A stretch of 64,000 bases of DNA from JAJDTT01 sp965116695 (GCA_965116695.1 OZ220706.1:2418001-2482000); one strand, 5' to 3'; positions 51,890-61,192 are shown, counted from the stretch's first letter. Numbers and translations are program-made. Notes: generated by a model not told the origin, from the letters alone.

Positions 51890-54387
51890 TCGGTTTTGCT
51901 CTCCACCAGGATCTCGAACCGGACGTCCCCGTCGATGGGAATCCGAACGTTTTCCTGCTCTACGATTCCCCGGCTCGCGGCGATTCGCACCGGACCTTCG
52001 ACGCCTGCGTCGAAACGGAGCGGAACCTGGACCCCCTCGATCCGGAATTCCCAGCGAAGCCCGTCTTCCGTTGCACCGGGGCGGATGCGTTCGAAGACCT
52101 CCGCTCCTCCCACCGAGTAGTGGAATTCCGGGACGCCGTCCCGCAGCCGGTAGCCCTTGAAGCGAGTTTCCGGAAGGCGTCCGGAATCCGCCAGCCGGAA
52201 CGGGAAACGGGTCGACCGGAAAAAACGGGTCCCCGGGATCTGCGGGGTCAGAGTGAAACCATCGTCACCGGTCTTCTTCTGCAGTGTCGCCTCGAGGTTC
52301 AGGAACCCGCCCCTCCAGGCATACAGAAGACGTCGCGAGCCGGCATCGAAGCAGTAGGAGAGGCCGCCGGGCAGGCCCACGGCGATGGCCGCCGGCGTCG
52401 CCTCCGGCATGACGGTCCGGACCACGACGGCGCCGTTGGAAGGATCCGGACGGGATTCGGCCGTCCAGGGATCGGGCGCCGGATCCAGGCCGGGGAGGAA
52501 CCGGCCGGCCGAGCCGACGCCGAGCGCTCCCCAGATCCGCTGGATGCTCTCTTCCCTCTCCTCGGGTGCAATGTCCGTGAAGTGTTCCGGCATCGAGGTT
52601 CCGGAGAGGATCCGGGCCGGATTCAACATGAATCGCCGGTACCACGGATAGCGGAGGCGATTCGCGGCTCGGGACAACTGCGGCGCCCGCTCCCCCTGCG
52701 CCCGGTAGTCGGCCCAGTCATGGCAGCCGATGCAGCCCAGGCTCTTCCCCTCCGTGTCCTTCCCCAACAGCGTCAGTCCCTTGTTCGTATCCTGCTGGGA
52801 CACCACCGACTCCATGGCGGGGACCGAAGGATCGAGGCCCGAAGCCTTGGCGAACCCGTGGATCAACGGCTCCACCTGGTCCCGGGAAAATCGGGGCATG
52901 CGCAGGTGAATCCAATCCCGCAGGCCGACCCTGCCCAGGAGCGCCTCCTCCAGGTATTCGAGCCGCAGCTTCTCTCCCGCTGCGGTCAGAACCGGCGCCC
53001 CGGCCGGCTGCCCGCCTTGGAAGTGGTCCATGACGTGACAGGCGGTGCAGCGAAGCCGGCGGACCCGCCGGTAGAAGTCGTAGACGGGCGCGGGACTGAT
53101 ATCGGGGAATCGTTGTTGAAGGCGGATGAATTCTCGAATCGCCTGCCGCTGTTCTCCATCCAGCCGATAACGGGGAAGGGTGGGGCCAGGGTCTTCCGAC
53201 AGACATCCTCCATCGAGGGAGAGATGGGCCACGGCCGGCCCGCGATCGGGAGCGGCGGGCGGTTCCCCGTCCTCCGACTGGTGACAGGAGAGACATCCCC
53301 GGGAGCGGATCAACTCTTCTCCGCGGGCCGCGTCGCCGCCTGTCGCCGTCTCTTCCGGAGATTCCGGCGCCGGATCGGTCAGGTAGGCGGCAATACGCGA
53401 AGCTTCCGCGTCATCCAGATGCAGCGAAGGCATGAGGCTTCCCGGATGGTGGCGGGAGGGGTCGTTCAGATAAGCGGCCAAACCGGCGGCGGACATCTTG
53501 GACCCGATGCCGTCCAGGGCGTAACTCTCCGGCGTGTGGCATGCGGTGCACCCCAAAGAGGAGTAGAGTTCGCGGCCTTGGGCGGTGTCCACGGCCGCCC
53601 CGTTTGGCGCCCGATCCGGCGCTTCGGTGACCGGCTGCGAAGTGAGGAACGCCGTGACATCCTTGGCTTCCTTTTCGTCCAGCAGCGCCGGCATGGTCGC
53701 TTCGGGCCGGACCGCGGCGGGATCAAGCAGCCAACGATGGAGCCATTCCCGGTCCAGGCGAGCGGTGGCGTGCAGGTCGGGTCCGCGGCGGCGATCCAGG
53801 GATTCGGACCCGCTGGCGTGACAGTTGACGCATCCCAGGTTCTCCACCAGGTCCCGGCCCCTTTCGGCCCGGCTCTGGTCCGCACTGGGGGCGCTTGCCG
53901 TTTCGTGGAACAGGACCCGGGAAGGAACCGGCTCCAGGGGGAAATGCTCCGACTCCCAGAGCAGCCGGAGTTGGGCCGGCCCCGGCAACCGCCGGAACTT
54001 GAGACGTATGCGATGCCGGCCCGGGGCCAGGGGGACGGCTTCGCCGCCGACCTCCTTGCCGCCGACCTCCAACTGGCCGCCGCCCTCGAATCGATAGCGG
54101 CCCGTTTCGAGAATCGAAAGGATGCCGTTCCATTCGGCTTGAAAACCGGGTCCCAGGGAAGGATGCGGGGACTCCACTTCCTCCAGGTAGAAATTGGGGG
54201 TCGGCGTCACCAGGTGGACGCGATGCCGGCCGTCCTCGTAGCGGGCGGCCAGACCGGGACGGAGTTTCCCCTTTCCAGGGTCCGGCGGTGCCGACGTCTC
54301 ACCTCCGGGACGGCAGGCGCCCGACATGGCGACGACAAACAGGACGATGCCACCGTTGATCCGGAACAGAATCGAGTTCGGCTTCAC
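51886..54387 (-). CDS. Pentahaem c-type cytochrome lipoprotein with PA14-like domain
   Basis: The 833-residue protein (start at GTG 54387) has a lipoprotein-like signal ending AMSGAC and a PA14-like carbohydrate-binding beta domain at about 75-165 (GFQAEWNGILSILETGRYRF, GRHRIRLKFRR). Five CxxCH haems begin near residues 186, 280, 365, 447 and 552, with axial-Met segments such as ATMPALLDEKE and SLMPSLHLDD. A C-terminal beta domain follows. It should act as a periplasmic electron acceptor that also binds a saccharide. The stop overlaps the next gene's start by 4 nt. Confidence 0.85.
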   Translation of the reverse strand: MKPNSILFRINGGIVLFVVAMSGACRPGGETSAPPDPGKGKLRPGLAARYEDGRHRVHLVTPTPNFYLEEVESPHPSLGPGFQAEWNGILSILETGRYRFEGGGQLEVGGKEVGGEAVPLAPGRHRIRLKFRRLPGPAQLRLLWESEHFPLEPVPSRVLFHETASAPSADQSRAERGRDLVENLGCVNCHASGSESLDRRRGPDLHATARLDREWLHRWLLDPAAVRPEATMPALLDEKEAKDVTAFLTSQPVTEAPDRAPNGAAVDTAQGRELYSSLGCTACHTPESYALDGIGSKMSAAGLAAYLNDPSRHHPGSLMPSLHLDDAEASRIAAYLTDPAPESPEETATGGDAARGEELIRSRGCLSCHQSEDGEPPAAPDRGPAVAHLSLDGGCLSEDPGPTLPRYRLDGEQRQAIREFIRLQQRFPDISPAPVYDFYRRVRRLRCTACHVMDHFQGGQPAGAPVLTAAGEKLRLEYLEEALLGRVGLRDWIHLRMPRFSRDQVEPLIHGFAKASGLDPSVPAMESVVSQQDTNKGLTLLGKDTEGKSLGCIGCHDWADYRAQGERAPQLSRAANRLRYPWYRRFMLNPARILSGTSMPEHFTDIAPEEREESIQRIWGALGVGSAGRFLPGLDPAPDPWTAESRPDPSNGAVVVRTVMPEATPAAIAVGLPGGLSYCFDAGSRRLLYAWRGGFLNLEATLQKKTGDDGFTLTPQIPGTRFFRSTRFPFRLADSGRLPETRFKGYRLRDGVPEFHYSVGGAEVFERIRPGATEDGLRWEFRIEGVQVPLRFDAGVEGPVRIAASRGIVEQENVRIPIDGDVRFEILVESKTE

Positions 54388-54527
54388 GGAAGATCCGATT
54401 CTATCTCCCCTTATGGGAAAGCGGCTTGGCAAGACGACTCTTCGGGCGCCCCTTCCCTTCTGTCCCATTGCTCCGCTGGGAGTTCGGCGGCCGGAAGTCG
54501 ATTCTTGGCCGACCGTGCTCCGGGGTC

Positions 54528-54719
54528 GGCGCGTGAAACACGCCGCTCCCCGGCGCGTGAAACACGCCGCTCCCCGGCGCGTGAAACACGCCGCTCCCCG
54601 GCGCGTGAAACACGCCGCTCCCCGGCGCGTGAAACACGCCGCTCCCCGGCGCGTGAAACACGCCGCTCCCCGGCGCGTGAAACACGCCGCTCCTCGGCGG
54701 CTAGAAAGCCGCCGCTCCG
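54528..54719 (-). repeat. Seven-copy 24-bp tandem hairpin repeat plus variant unit
   Basis: Seven identical 24-bp units begin every 24 bases from 54528 (each starts ggcgcgtgaaacacgccgct), followed by a diverged eighth (ggcggctagaaagccgccgct) from 54696. Each unit contains its own hairpin (stems ggcgcgt/acacgcc or ggcggct/agccgcc). The eighth overlaps the stop codon of the ceramidase gene at 54701. It is the same unit family as at 16403 and 61263, here expanded in tandem. Perfect identity suggests recent slippage. Confidence 0.9.
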
Positions 54720-56053
54720 CGTTTCACCAGTTCGTCCACCTTCTCCACGATGATCTCTTCCACCGGCGCTGCGAAGGGACCCGATTGCCCATACGGCACC
54801 ATGGCGCCCGCCCCTTCGTAACCGCCCTCCTTGAGCACTCTCAGGGAGGGGATGTAGGCGAAGACCTCGTTGGAGTAGCCCGCCACCCAGACCGTGTCCC
54901 ATCCGTGAGCCTCCTTGAGCCGCAGGGAATAGTCGACCACCACCTCGCCCGCCAGATGGATCAAGGTAAGGTCGTTCCCGAACTGCCAGACCTGAATCGG
55001 GTAGGGATAGCTGCCGGGCAGCCTCCCCTCCCGCTCGATTCTGTCCAGCAGATACTGGGCATGGCGCTTGCGCGTTCCCGTCTCCCGTCCGGCCCGGGCT
55101 TCCAACTCCCGGCGGGATGGGGGCTTGCTGAAGGGGATCGCCACCCGCTCGAAGGCGCTCACGAGCGGCCCCCGGACCGGTGCCATCTCTCCGCCCAGCA
55201 CCAGGTCCACGGCGTAAGCCAGGATCTGTCCATAGTGCCGGGCCATCTCGACCGACCGGCGGGGCAAGGGATTGGCGTCGGCTCCGCAGCCGGTGACGAA
55301 CAGGGCGGTGGCGCCGGGATGCTTCTCCTGGACCGATTCCTGGGCGAACCCCGGCCAATCTCCGTTGATCTGGTCGCCGGACAGGACCGTGGCGTGGCAG
55401 GCGTATCCGAAGACTACGGCCCGCAACCCGCCATTGGCGCTGCGCACTGCGAGGACGGGGACGTCGTGGTCCACCGGGCCGGGCAGATGGCGTTTCCCGG
55501 TCCGCACCCGGCGGCGATTGACGGCGAATCCGGCCGATCCCTGACCGAAGGAGAGCCGGGCCGGCGAGAGCGTTTCCATGGACTGGCCGATCACCTTGAC
55601 GATTTCGTCCAGGACCCGGCGGGTGTAGCGGCGGATAACCTGGAGGTGCTCCTCTTCCAACGGATAGGCTGGCCGCAAGACTTCCCCGGTGACGGGCCCG
55701 CTGTGGGTGTGGGAGAAGTTGAGGCCCAGGCGGTCCCGGCTCAACCCGAACTCCTGCCAGGCCCGCTCCGCGACCTGGTCCGAGAGCAGGCGGCTGAATC
55801 CCAGCAGCTCGATGGTCACCAGGACGGTGACCGCACCGGTCTCATCCTCCAGGGCCAGGGCCTTGGCGTGGATGTCCTGCAGGACCTCCCCAGAAGGCCG
55901 GTCCCGGGATCCGTAGCCCGCCAGCCAAATGGGTTCCTGGGGGGTGATGGGCACACTGGCCACTCCCGCTCTCCAGCCCGATGGCTTCTGACCGGCAGCG
56001 GTCCCTGCCACGAGCAGGAGCAGCACCATCGTCCAAGGTGAGAATCTCTTCAT
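54701..56053 (-). CDS. Neutral/alkaline ceramidase-like secreted hydrolase
   Basis: The 450-residue exported protein (signal MVLLLLVAGTAAG) matches the N-terminal domain of neutral/alkaline non-lysosomal ceramidases: VASVPITPQEPIWLAGYGSR, ALALEDETGAVTVLVTIELL, LNFSHTHSGP with zinc-ligand His residues, VVFGYACHATVLSGDQINGD and LFVTGCGADANPL. It would cleave an amide bond in a ceramide or other lipid. It is shorter than full ceramidases, which carry an extra C-terminal domain. AGGAG is about 10 nt from ATG 56053. It follows the LLM gene by 7 nt, forming a two-gene operon. Confidence 0.88.
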   Translation of the reverse strand: MKRFSPWTMVLLLLVAGTAAGQKPSGWRAGVASVPITPQEPIWLAGYGSRDRPSGEVLQDIHAKALALEDETGAVTVLVTIELLGFSRLLSDQVAERAWQEFGLSRDRLGLNFSHTHSGPVTGEVLRPAYPLEEEHLQVIRRYTRRVLDEIVKVIGQSMETLSPARLSFGQGSAGFAVNRRRVRTGKRHLPGPVDHDVPVLAVRSANGGLRAVVFGYACHATVLSGDQINGDWPGFAQESVQEKHPGATALFVTGCGADANPLPRRSVEMARHYGQILAYAVDLVLGGEMAPVRGPLVSAFERVAIPFSKPPSRRELEARAGRETGTRKRHAQYLLDRIEREGRLPGSYPYPIQVWQFGNDLTLIHLAGEVVVDYSLRLKEAHGWDTVWVAGYSNEVFAYIPSLRVLKEGGYEGAGAMVPYGQSGPFAAPVEEIIVEKVDELVKRGAAAF

Positions 56054-56060
56054 GACCTGA

Positions 56061-57008
56061 TCACTCCTGTTCTTCGGCCAGGATCTCGTCCGCGAAACGG
56101 CGAACCGCGTCCAGGGTCTCACCGGTGCTCGGGGCGTCCACCGAGAGGACCAGGTAGTCGAGTCCCGCTTCCCGATAGCGGCGGACGTCGTCGCGGACCT
56201 GGGCCGGGCTGCCGGTCAGGTGGAGCCGTTCCCCGTTGCCGTTGAAACGGGCTTCTCCCAGGACCAGCGTGTGCCTCAAGGTGACGCCCACCGTCCGCGG
56301 GTCGCGGCCCTCCGCGCGGCAGATTCGATCCAGGTCCCGGCGGGCCTTCCCGGCCTGGCGGGGAGAGAGCCGGATCCCGTGCCACGCATCCCCCAGGCGG
56401 ACGCTCCGGCGCAGGGCGAAGCGGGAATTCCCTCCCACCCAAATGGGAGGATGGGGCTGCTGCACCGGCCGCGGGAAGAAGACCATTCCCGAGGTCCGGA
56501 AATGCTTCCCATGGTACTCCGGAACGTCTTGGGCGCAGGCCGCCTTGAAGATCTCGATGTGCTCGTCGGTGAGCGGTCCCCGCCTGTGGTAGGGCGCACC
56601 CATGGAGGCGAATTCTTCCGGCATCCAACCCACGCCTACGCCGTAGATCACGCGCCCGCCGGAGAGGACGTCCAGCGTGGTGATCATCTTGGCGTTCAGG
56701 AGGGGATTCCGGAAAGGAAGGACCAGGACGCTGACGCCCAGGCGCAACCGGCGGGTGGATCCCCCCACGAAACTGAGGGTGGCCAGTGACTCCAGGACGT
56801 TCTGAGCCTCCGGACTGGCCTTGCCGGGACCGAACTGGTCCGGATAGCGCCGGGCCAGATCCGCGGGGAACAGGGTCCGGTCGCTGACCCAGACCGAGTC
56901 GAATCCGGCGTCCTCGATGGCCCCGGCCATTTTCCGGACGTATTCGGCCTGAGCTGCGGCGGTGACGGCCGGCGTGACCGAGGTCGTCACCGCGACTCCG
57001 AATTTCAT
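56061..57008 (-). CDS. LLM-class (F420-dependent type) oxidoreductase
   Basis: The 315-residue TIM-barrel enzyme has the F420/LLM signature: MKFGVAVTTSVTPAVT, GFDSVWVSDRTLFP, TRRLRLGVSVLVLPFRNPLL, GGRVIYGVGVGWMPEEF and QQPHPPIWVGGNSRFALRRS. F420 or FMN cannot be decided from sequence alone. AGGGG lies 6 nt before ATG 57008. The ceramidase gene starts 7 nt after its stop. An oxidoreductase and a lipid amidase in one operon suggests a common substrate class, but none is known. Confidence 0.9.
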   Translation of the reverse strand: MKFGVAVTTSVTPAVTAAAQAEYVRKMAGAIEDAGFDSVWVSDRTLFPADLARRYPDQFGPGKASPEAQNVLESLATLSFVGGSTRRLRLGVSVLVLPFRNPLLNAKMITTLDVLSGGRVIYGVGVGWMPEEFASMGAPYHRRGPLTDEHIEIFKAACAQDVPEYHGKHFRTSGMVFFPRPVQQPHPPIWVGGNSRFALRRSVRLGDAWHGIRLSPRQAGKARRDLDRICRAEGRDPRTVGVTLRHTLVLGEARFNGNGERLHLTGSPAQVRDDVRRYREAGLDYLVLSVDAPSTGETLDAVRRFADEILAEEQE

Positions 57009-57100
57009 GCCTGTCCCCTGACCTCCGACAGGTGGCATCTTACCACCCCGGTGATAGACTTCGGTGGAGCCGGAACAGGCGGTTTACGGACATATTGAAC

Positions 57101-58561
57101 ATGCTTACTGGAATGAAGGTCATGCTGGCGGTGTCGATCCTCGCCGCATCCGGCGCCTCCATCCTCGGTAGCTCGCACGCGGCCGGTGTGAAGATCGGCC
57201 ATCGAAAGCAACTCTTCATCGACGACCACGTCGTGGAGTCCACCGATGGCGTGACCCGGCGGTTGCACCGTCTGGAACGCCATCCCGGCAATCCGGTCCT
57301 GGTGGGAGACCGTCCCTGGGAACGGTGGCTGGTCTCACCCAACGGGAGGGCCGTCCTCTTCGACCGGGAGACCGGCCAGTTCAAGATGTGGTACATGGCC
57401 TCCCACATGGAAGAGGGGGCGCCGGGCGGGTTCCGGTACAAGGTGGCCTACGCCGTATCCAGGGACGGCGCCCACTGGAGCAAGCCGAACCTGGGTCAAG
57501 TGGATTGGGAGGGTTCGCGTGACAACAATCTCATTCCCCGGGGCGTCAACTGGATGAGGCGGGCCAACGTCATCAAGGACCTCCAAGATCCGGATCCCCA
57601 GCGGCGGTTCAAGATGACCTACGTGGACGTCTTCGACGGACAGCCGGCCATTACCAAGGCCTATTCGGCCGACGGGGTCCGTTGGAGGCTCAACGGCGAC
57701 GGGAAGCCGTGGTTCCGGCGGCCCCACAACGGCAACCTGATGGGGTGGGACCCGCGCATCCGGCGGTATGTCTTCTACGTGCGGATGCGCGCCGCGCAGA
57801 ATACGGTGGGGCGCGCGGTCAGCGCCGACTTCGTCACCTGGTCGGAGCCCGAGACGGTGATGGCTCCCGCAACCGACGAACCCGATCTCCACTTCAAGGG
57901 ACTGGCCGCGTTCCTTTACCAGGACCTCTACCTGGGCTGGCTCTGGGTCTTCGAAAGAGGGGCGAAGGAGTTCGTCGCGGCGGCGGCCGAGTTGGCCGTG
58001 AGCCGGGACGGGATCCACTGGAGCCGGCCCTTTCCCGGGTCTTTCGTCCTGGAGCGTGGAGAGGATTCGGCCTGGGACAGCAAGCTCAGCATCCCGGTGG
58101 CTCCCGTGGTGCACGATCAGCAGATCTGGTGCTATTACTGGGGCGAGAACATGCCCTACACCGTGGACGCCATCCGGAAGGTGAAGGACGGTTGGGTCCG
58201 GGACGGGATGCGGATCCAGCGGGCCACCGGCCTGGCCACCCTGCGTCTGGACGGATTCGTCTCGCTGACGGCGCCGGGGGAAGGAACGGTCACCACAAGG
58301 CTTCTGCAGACGCCCGGCGGCCGATTGACGGTCAACGCCCGGGTGGGAGGAGATCTCCGTGCGGAGATCCTGGACGAGGACGGCAAAGTGATTCCCGGAT
58401 ACGGGGCCGAACAGTGCAAACCGGTCCGCGGCGACTCGTTGCGCCACGCCGTCACCTGGGGGAGCGGAGCGAATCCCGTCCCTCTCCGGGACGCCGGCCT
58501 GCGAATTCGATTCCATTTGCGGAACACGGACCTTTACGCCTTTCGGGTGAAGTCCGATTGA
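57101..58561 (+). CDS. Secreted GH32/43-like propeller protein (paralogue 3)
   Basis: The 486-residue exported protein (signal MLAVSILAASGASILGSSHA) contains IGHRKQLFIDDHVVESTDG, matching paralogue 1, and blades QFKMWYMASHMEEGAP, AVSRDGAHWSKPNLGQ, AYSADGVRWRLNGDGKP and AVSRDGIHWSRPFPG. The C-terminal sandwich ends LYAFRVKSD, as in paralogues 1 and 4. Three in-frame ATGs (57101, 57113, 57122) compete; none has a good ribosome site. It is divergent from the LLM/ceramidase operon and is followed by a TonB receptor. Confidence 0.8.
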   Translation: MLTGMKVMLAVSILAASGASILGSSHAAGVKIGHRKQLFIDDHVVESTDGVTRRLHRLERHPGNPVLVGDRPWERWLVSPNGRAVLFDRETGQFKMWYMASHMEEGAPGGFRYKVAYAVSRDGAHWSKPNLGQVDWEGSRDNNLIPRGVNWMRRANVIKDLQDPDPQRRFKMTYVDVFDGQPAITKAYSADGVRWRLNGDGKPWFRRPHNGNLMGWDPRIRRYVFYVRMRAAQNTVGRAVSADFVTWSEPETVMAPATDEPDLHFKGLAAFLYQDLYLGWLWVFERGAKEFVAAAAELAVSRDGIHWSRPFPGSFVLERGEDSAWDSKLSIPVAPVVHDQQIWCYYWGENMPYTVDAIRKVKDGWVRDGMRIQRATGLATLRLDGFVSLTAPGEGTVTTRLLQTPGGRLTVNARVGGDLRAEILDEDGKVIPGYGAEQCKPVRGDSLRHAVTWGSGANPVPLRDAGLRIRFHLRNTDLYAFRVKSD

Positions 58562-58619
58562 CGACGTAGACGGGCGTTCAACAGGGCCCCTCTAGAATTC
58601 AGAATCTTCCGGCGTTTCC

Positions 58620-60476
58620 ATGCTCTGGCTACCCCTGGCTCTGCTCGCTCTCCTGACTCCTCCCCAGGAGAAGGAACCGTCCGGCGAGGAAGCGCCGAAG
58701 GGTTCCCACGAGACCGTCGTCGTCACGGCCAGCCGGCAGGAACAGCCTCTGCTCGAGAGCACGGCTCTGGTGACCGTTCTTTCCCGGGAGGATCTCCGCG
58801 AATCGCCGGCGCTGGTCCTGGACGATGCTCTGCGCCGGATCCCCGGGTTCAGCCTCTTTCGGCGCAGCAGCAGCATGATCTCCCATCCCACGACCCAGGG
58901 CGTGTCTCTGCGGGGCATCGGGCCCTCCGGTACCAGCCGCACGCTGGTCCTGTTCGACGGCATTCCCTGGAACGATCCCTTCGGCGGATGGGTCTACTGG
59001 AACCGGATTCCCCGCACGGCTCTGGACAGCGTGGAGGTGGTCCGGGGCGCCACGAGTCCTCTGTACGGGAGCACCGCGTTGGGGGGAACCATCCAGCTAC
59101 GACCGGCCCGAAACCAGCGCCGGTTGGATGTCCGGGGCGTGCTGGGGGATCACCGGTACGCCGACCTGGACCTGGCCGCGTCGGACCAAGTGGGAGACTG
59201 GGGGTACCTGGCCTCGGCGCGGGTCCTGGACACCGACGGCTTCTTCATCATCGACGAGGCGCTCCGGGGAGACGTGGACACTCCGGCCAACAGCCGGTTC
59301 GAGACCTTCTTCGGCCGGGTCTCCTACAAGCGGTTCCACGTCGGCGTCAACACCTTTCGGGAACGCCGCAGCAACGGAACCCGTCTCCAGCAGAACAATT
59401 CCCGGATCGCTCTCCTGGAGACGGGAGTCGAAGGCGATGCCTGGCAGGGCCGCTTCTACGTCCAGTCGGGCCTCTTCAAGAACACCTTCTCCCGGATTCT
59501 TCCCGACCGCTCCCAGGAATTCGTGACCGCCCGGCAGGAGTTCCCCACGCTGGGCACTGGAGGGTCGCTGACCTGGAATCCGCGGGGACGGCTGCTGGTG
59601 GGCACCGATTGGAGACGGGTCCGTTGGCAGGACCGGGTGCAGAACCTGGCCGGCCTCTTCGTCCAGCAGACCGTTCCCGTCCACAACCGGCTGGACTTGC
59701 AGCTCGGAGCCCGGACCGACTGGTGGCAGGGCCGAACCACCGAAACCTCGCTGAATCCCCGCCTGGGCATCCTGTTGCGGGGCACCCGGTGGCTGACCCT
59801 GCGCAGCTCGGCCTACCGCGGATTTCGGGCCCCCACCCTGAACGAGCTCTACCGCCCCTTCCGGGTGGGCAACGTCCTCACCGCCGAGAATCCCGATCTG
59901 GGCGAGGAACACCTTTGGGGGGGAGAGCTGGGGGCGGATCTGCATCCGTCCGGCTCCGTGCTGGTCCGGATCAACGGCTTCTGGAACTCGCTCCGGGACC
60001 CGGTGGGGAACGCCACCATATCCGTGGGTCCCCAGTTCATTCAGCGGCAGCGGCGGAATCTGGGGCAGGTCGGGGTCCGGGGTCTGGAGTTGGAGACGGG
60101 GCTGCAGGGAGACCTTCCGTGGAGCCTGCGGATGGGATACCTCTACGCCCGGACCGAGGTGAAGGAAACGGGTCTGCGGCTGCCGCAGGTTCCCCGCCAC
60201 CAGGTCACGGCGGAGGTCCGCTACGACGGGCCGTTCACGGCCTCGCTGCAGGGAAGATGGGTCGGGGACCAGTACGAGGACGACCGCAACACCATGGTCC
60301 TGGAGCGTTTCTTCCTCCTGGGCGCCAGCGTCCGGAAACCGCTGGGCGAATCGCTGGAGATCTTTCTGGCCGTGGAGAACCTTCTGGACCGGGATTACGT
60401 GGTGCGGCTGACGCCGCTGCCGTCGCTGGGCGTTCCCCGGCTGGTCTATGCCGGAATTCAGCTCCGGCTGAGGTAG
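58620..60476 (+). CDS. TonB-dependent outer-membrane receptor (BtuB/siderophore type)
   Basis: The 618-residue protein has a short signal (WLPLALLALLTPPQ), a TonB box ETVVVTASRQ at about 31-40, a plug with VSLRGIGPSGTSRTLVLFDG and VEVVRGATSPLYGSTALGGT, and barrel strands ending with the aromatic/Arg C-terminus GIQLRLR. It lacks the carboxypeptidase-regulatory domain of the receptor at 1-2377 and resembles vitamin B12 or siderophore receptors. No cobalamin riboswitch is recognisable in the 58 bp upstream. The ligand is unknown. Confidence 0.88.
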   Translation: MLWLPLALLALLTPPQEKEPSGEEAPKGSHETVVVTASRQEQPLLESTALVTVLSREDLRESPALVLDDALRRIPGFSLFRRSSSMISHPTTQGVSLRGIGPSGTSRTLVLFDGIPWNDPFGGWVYWNRIPRTALDSVEVVRGATSPLYGSTALGGTIQLRPARNQRRLDVRGVLGDHRYADLDLAASDQVGDWGYLASARVLDTDGFFIIDEALRGDVDTPANSRFETFFGRVSYKRFHVGVNTFRERRSNGTRLQQNNSRIALLETGVEGDAWQGRFYVQSGLFKNTFSRILPDRSQEFVTARQEFPTLGTGGSLTWNPRGRLLVGTDWRRVRWQDRVQNLAGLFVQQTVPVHNRLDLQLGARTDWWQGRTTETSLNPRLGILLRGTRWLTLRSSAYRGFRAPTLNELYRPFRVGNVLTAENPDLGEEHLWGGELGADLHPSGSVLVRINGFWNSLRDPVGNATISVGPQFIQRQRRNLGQVGVRGLELETGLQGDLPWSLRMGYLYARTEVKETGLRLPQVPRHQVTAEVRYDGPFTASLQGRWVGDQYEDDRNTMVLERFFLLGASVRKPLGESLEIFLAVENLLDRDYVVRLTPLPSLGVPRLVYAGIQLRLR

Positions 60477-60527
60477 TGAGTCCATACCGACCGGGTCAAA
60501 GTCCTGGCAGGGTCGAGCTTCTTGACT

Positions 60528-60551
60528 GACTGTCTCCAATTGGAGACAGTC
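60528..60551 (+). promoter_or_regulatory. Perfect 24-bp palindrome before higB
   Basis: The half-site gactgtctccaa is followed at once by its exact complement, giving a continuous palindrome ending 5 nt before the likely TTG start of the toxin. GGAGA, the apparent ribosome site, is inside the right half. This is the expected location and form for the operator bound by a HigA-type antitoxin dimer. Confidence 0.7.
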
Positions 60552-60556
60552 GCTGT

Positions 60557-60850
60557 TTGGGCTTTTTCGTCGTCAGAAGTACGACCTTTCTTCGTTGGTT
60601 GAAGGGACTACGCGACAAACGCGCCCAAGCACGAATTATCGTTCGGATCGATCGTATCGAGGAAGGCAATTTCGGTGATCACAGAACCGTGGGCAAGGGC
60701 GTCAGCGAAATGCGCATTCCCGTCGGCAAGGGTTACCGAGTCTACTCCACGATCCGGAAGATGACGGTGGTGGTTTTGCTGTGTGGGGGTATCAAGTCGA
60801 GCCAAGCCCGAGACATGCGACGGGCCCATCAAATGGCGGACGAACTCTGA
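60557..60850 (+). CDS. higB: RelE/HigB-family toxin
   Basis: The 97-residue protein matches the Gp49-like/RelE-HigB mRNA-interferase family: FLRWLKGLRDKRAQARIIVR, GDHRTVGKGVSEMRIPVGKG and YRVYSTIRKMTVVVLLCGGI with the terminal KSSQARDMRRAH. The start codon is TTG 60557; there is no in-frame ATG nearby. It precedes its antitoxin (toxin first, as usual for HigBA) and follows the 24-bp palindrome. Confidence 0.88.
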   Translation: MGFFVVRSTTFLRWLKGLRDKRAQARIIVRIDRIEEGNFGDHRTVGKGVSEMRIPVGKGYRVYSTIRKMTVVVLLCGGIKSSQARDMRRAHQMADEL

Positions 60851-60859
60851 GGAGGGATC

Positions 60860-61192
60860 ATGAGCAGGGAGACTTATTCGCCTTGGGATACCGCTGAGCT
60901 TCTCAATAACGATGAGGTGGTCATTGAATACCTGAAGGCGGCTCTCGAAGAAAACGATCCCGAGTTCTTCGTCAAGGCCCTTGGCAATGTTGCTCGCGCC
61001 AACGGCATGACATTGATCGCTGCAAAGACCAACTTGGCACGCCAAAGCTTATACAAAGCATTGTCCGGTGAACGCGATCCTCGGATCGGGACTGTTATGA
61101 AGGTCCTTGGCGCGCTTGGCGTGCAACTGTCCGTCAAATCGAAACTGCGTCCCGAACCGGATGTGACGATGTCACCTTCCGGGAGTCTGTGA
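60860..61192 (+). CDS. higA: HigA-type XRE antitoxin
   Basis: The 110-residue protein has a Cro/XRE helix-turn-helix in its C-terminal half (NGMTLIAAKTNLARQSLYKA, then IGTVMKVLGALGVQLSVKS). GAGGGATC stands right before ATG 60860, and the gene begins 9 nt after higB. It neutralises HigB and likely represses the pair through the palindrome at 60528. Confidence 0.88.
   Translation: MSRETYSPWDTAELLNNDEVVIEYLKAALEENDPEFFVKALGNVARANGMTLIAAKTNLARQSLYKALSGERDPRIGTVMKVLGALGVQLSVKSKLRPEPDVTMSPSGSL

Noticed and set aside
54528..54719. CRISPR array
   Set aside because: The 24-bp units are directly joined without unique spacers and no cas gene is present.
58562..58619. Cobalamin riboswitch before the BtuB-like receptor
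   Set aside because: Only 58 bp are available and no B12-box-like sequence is seen.
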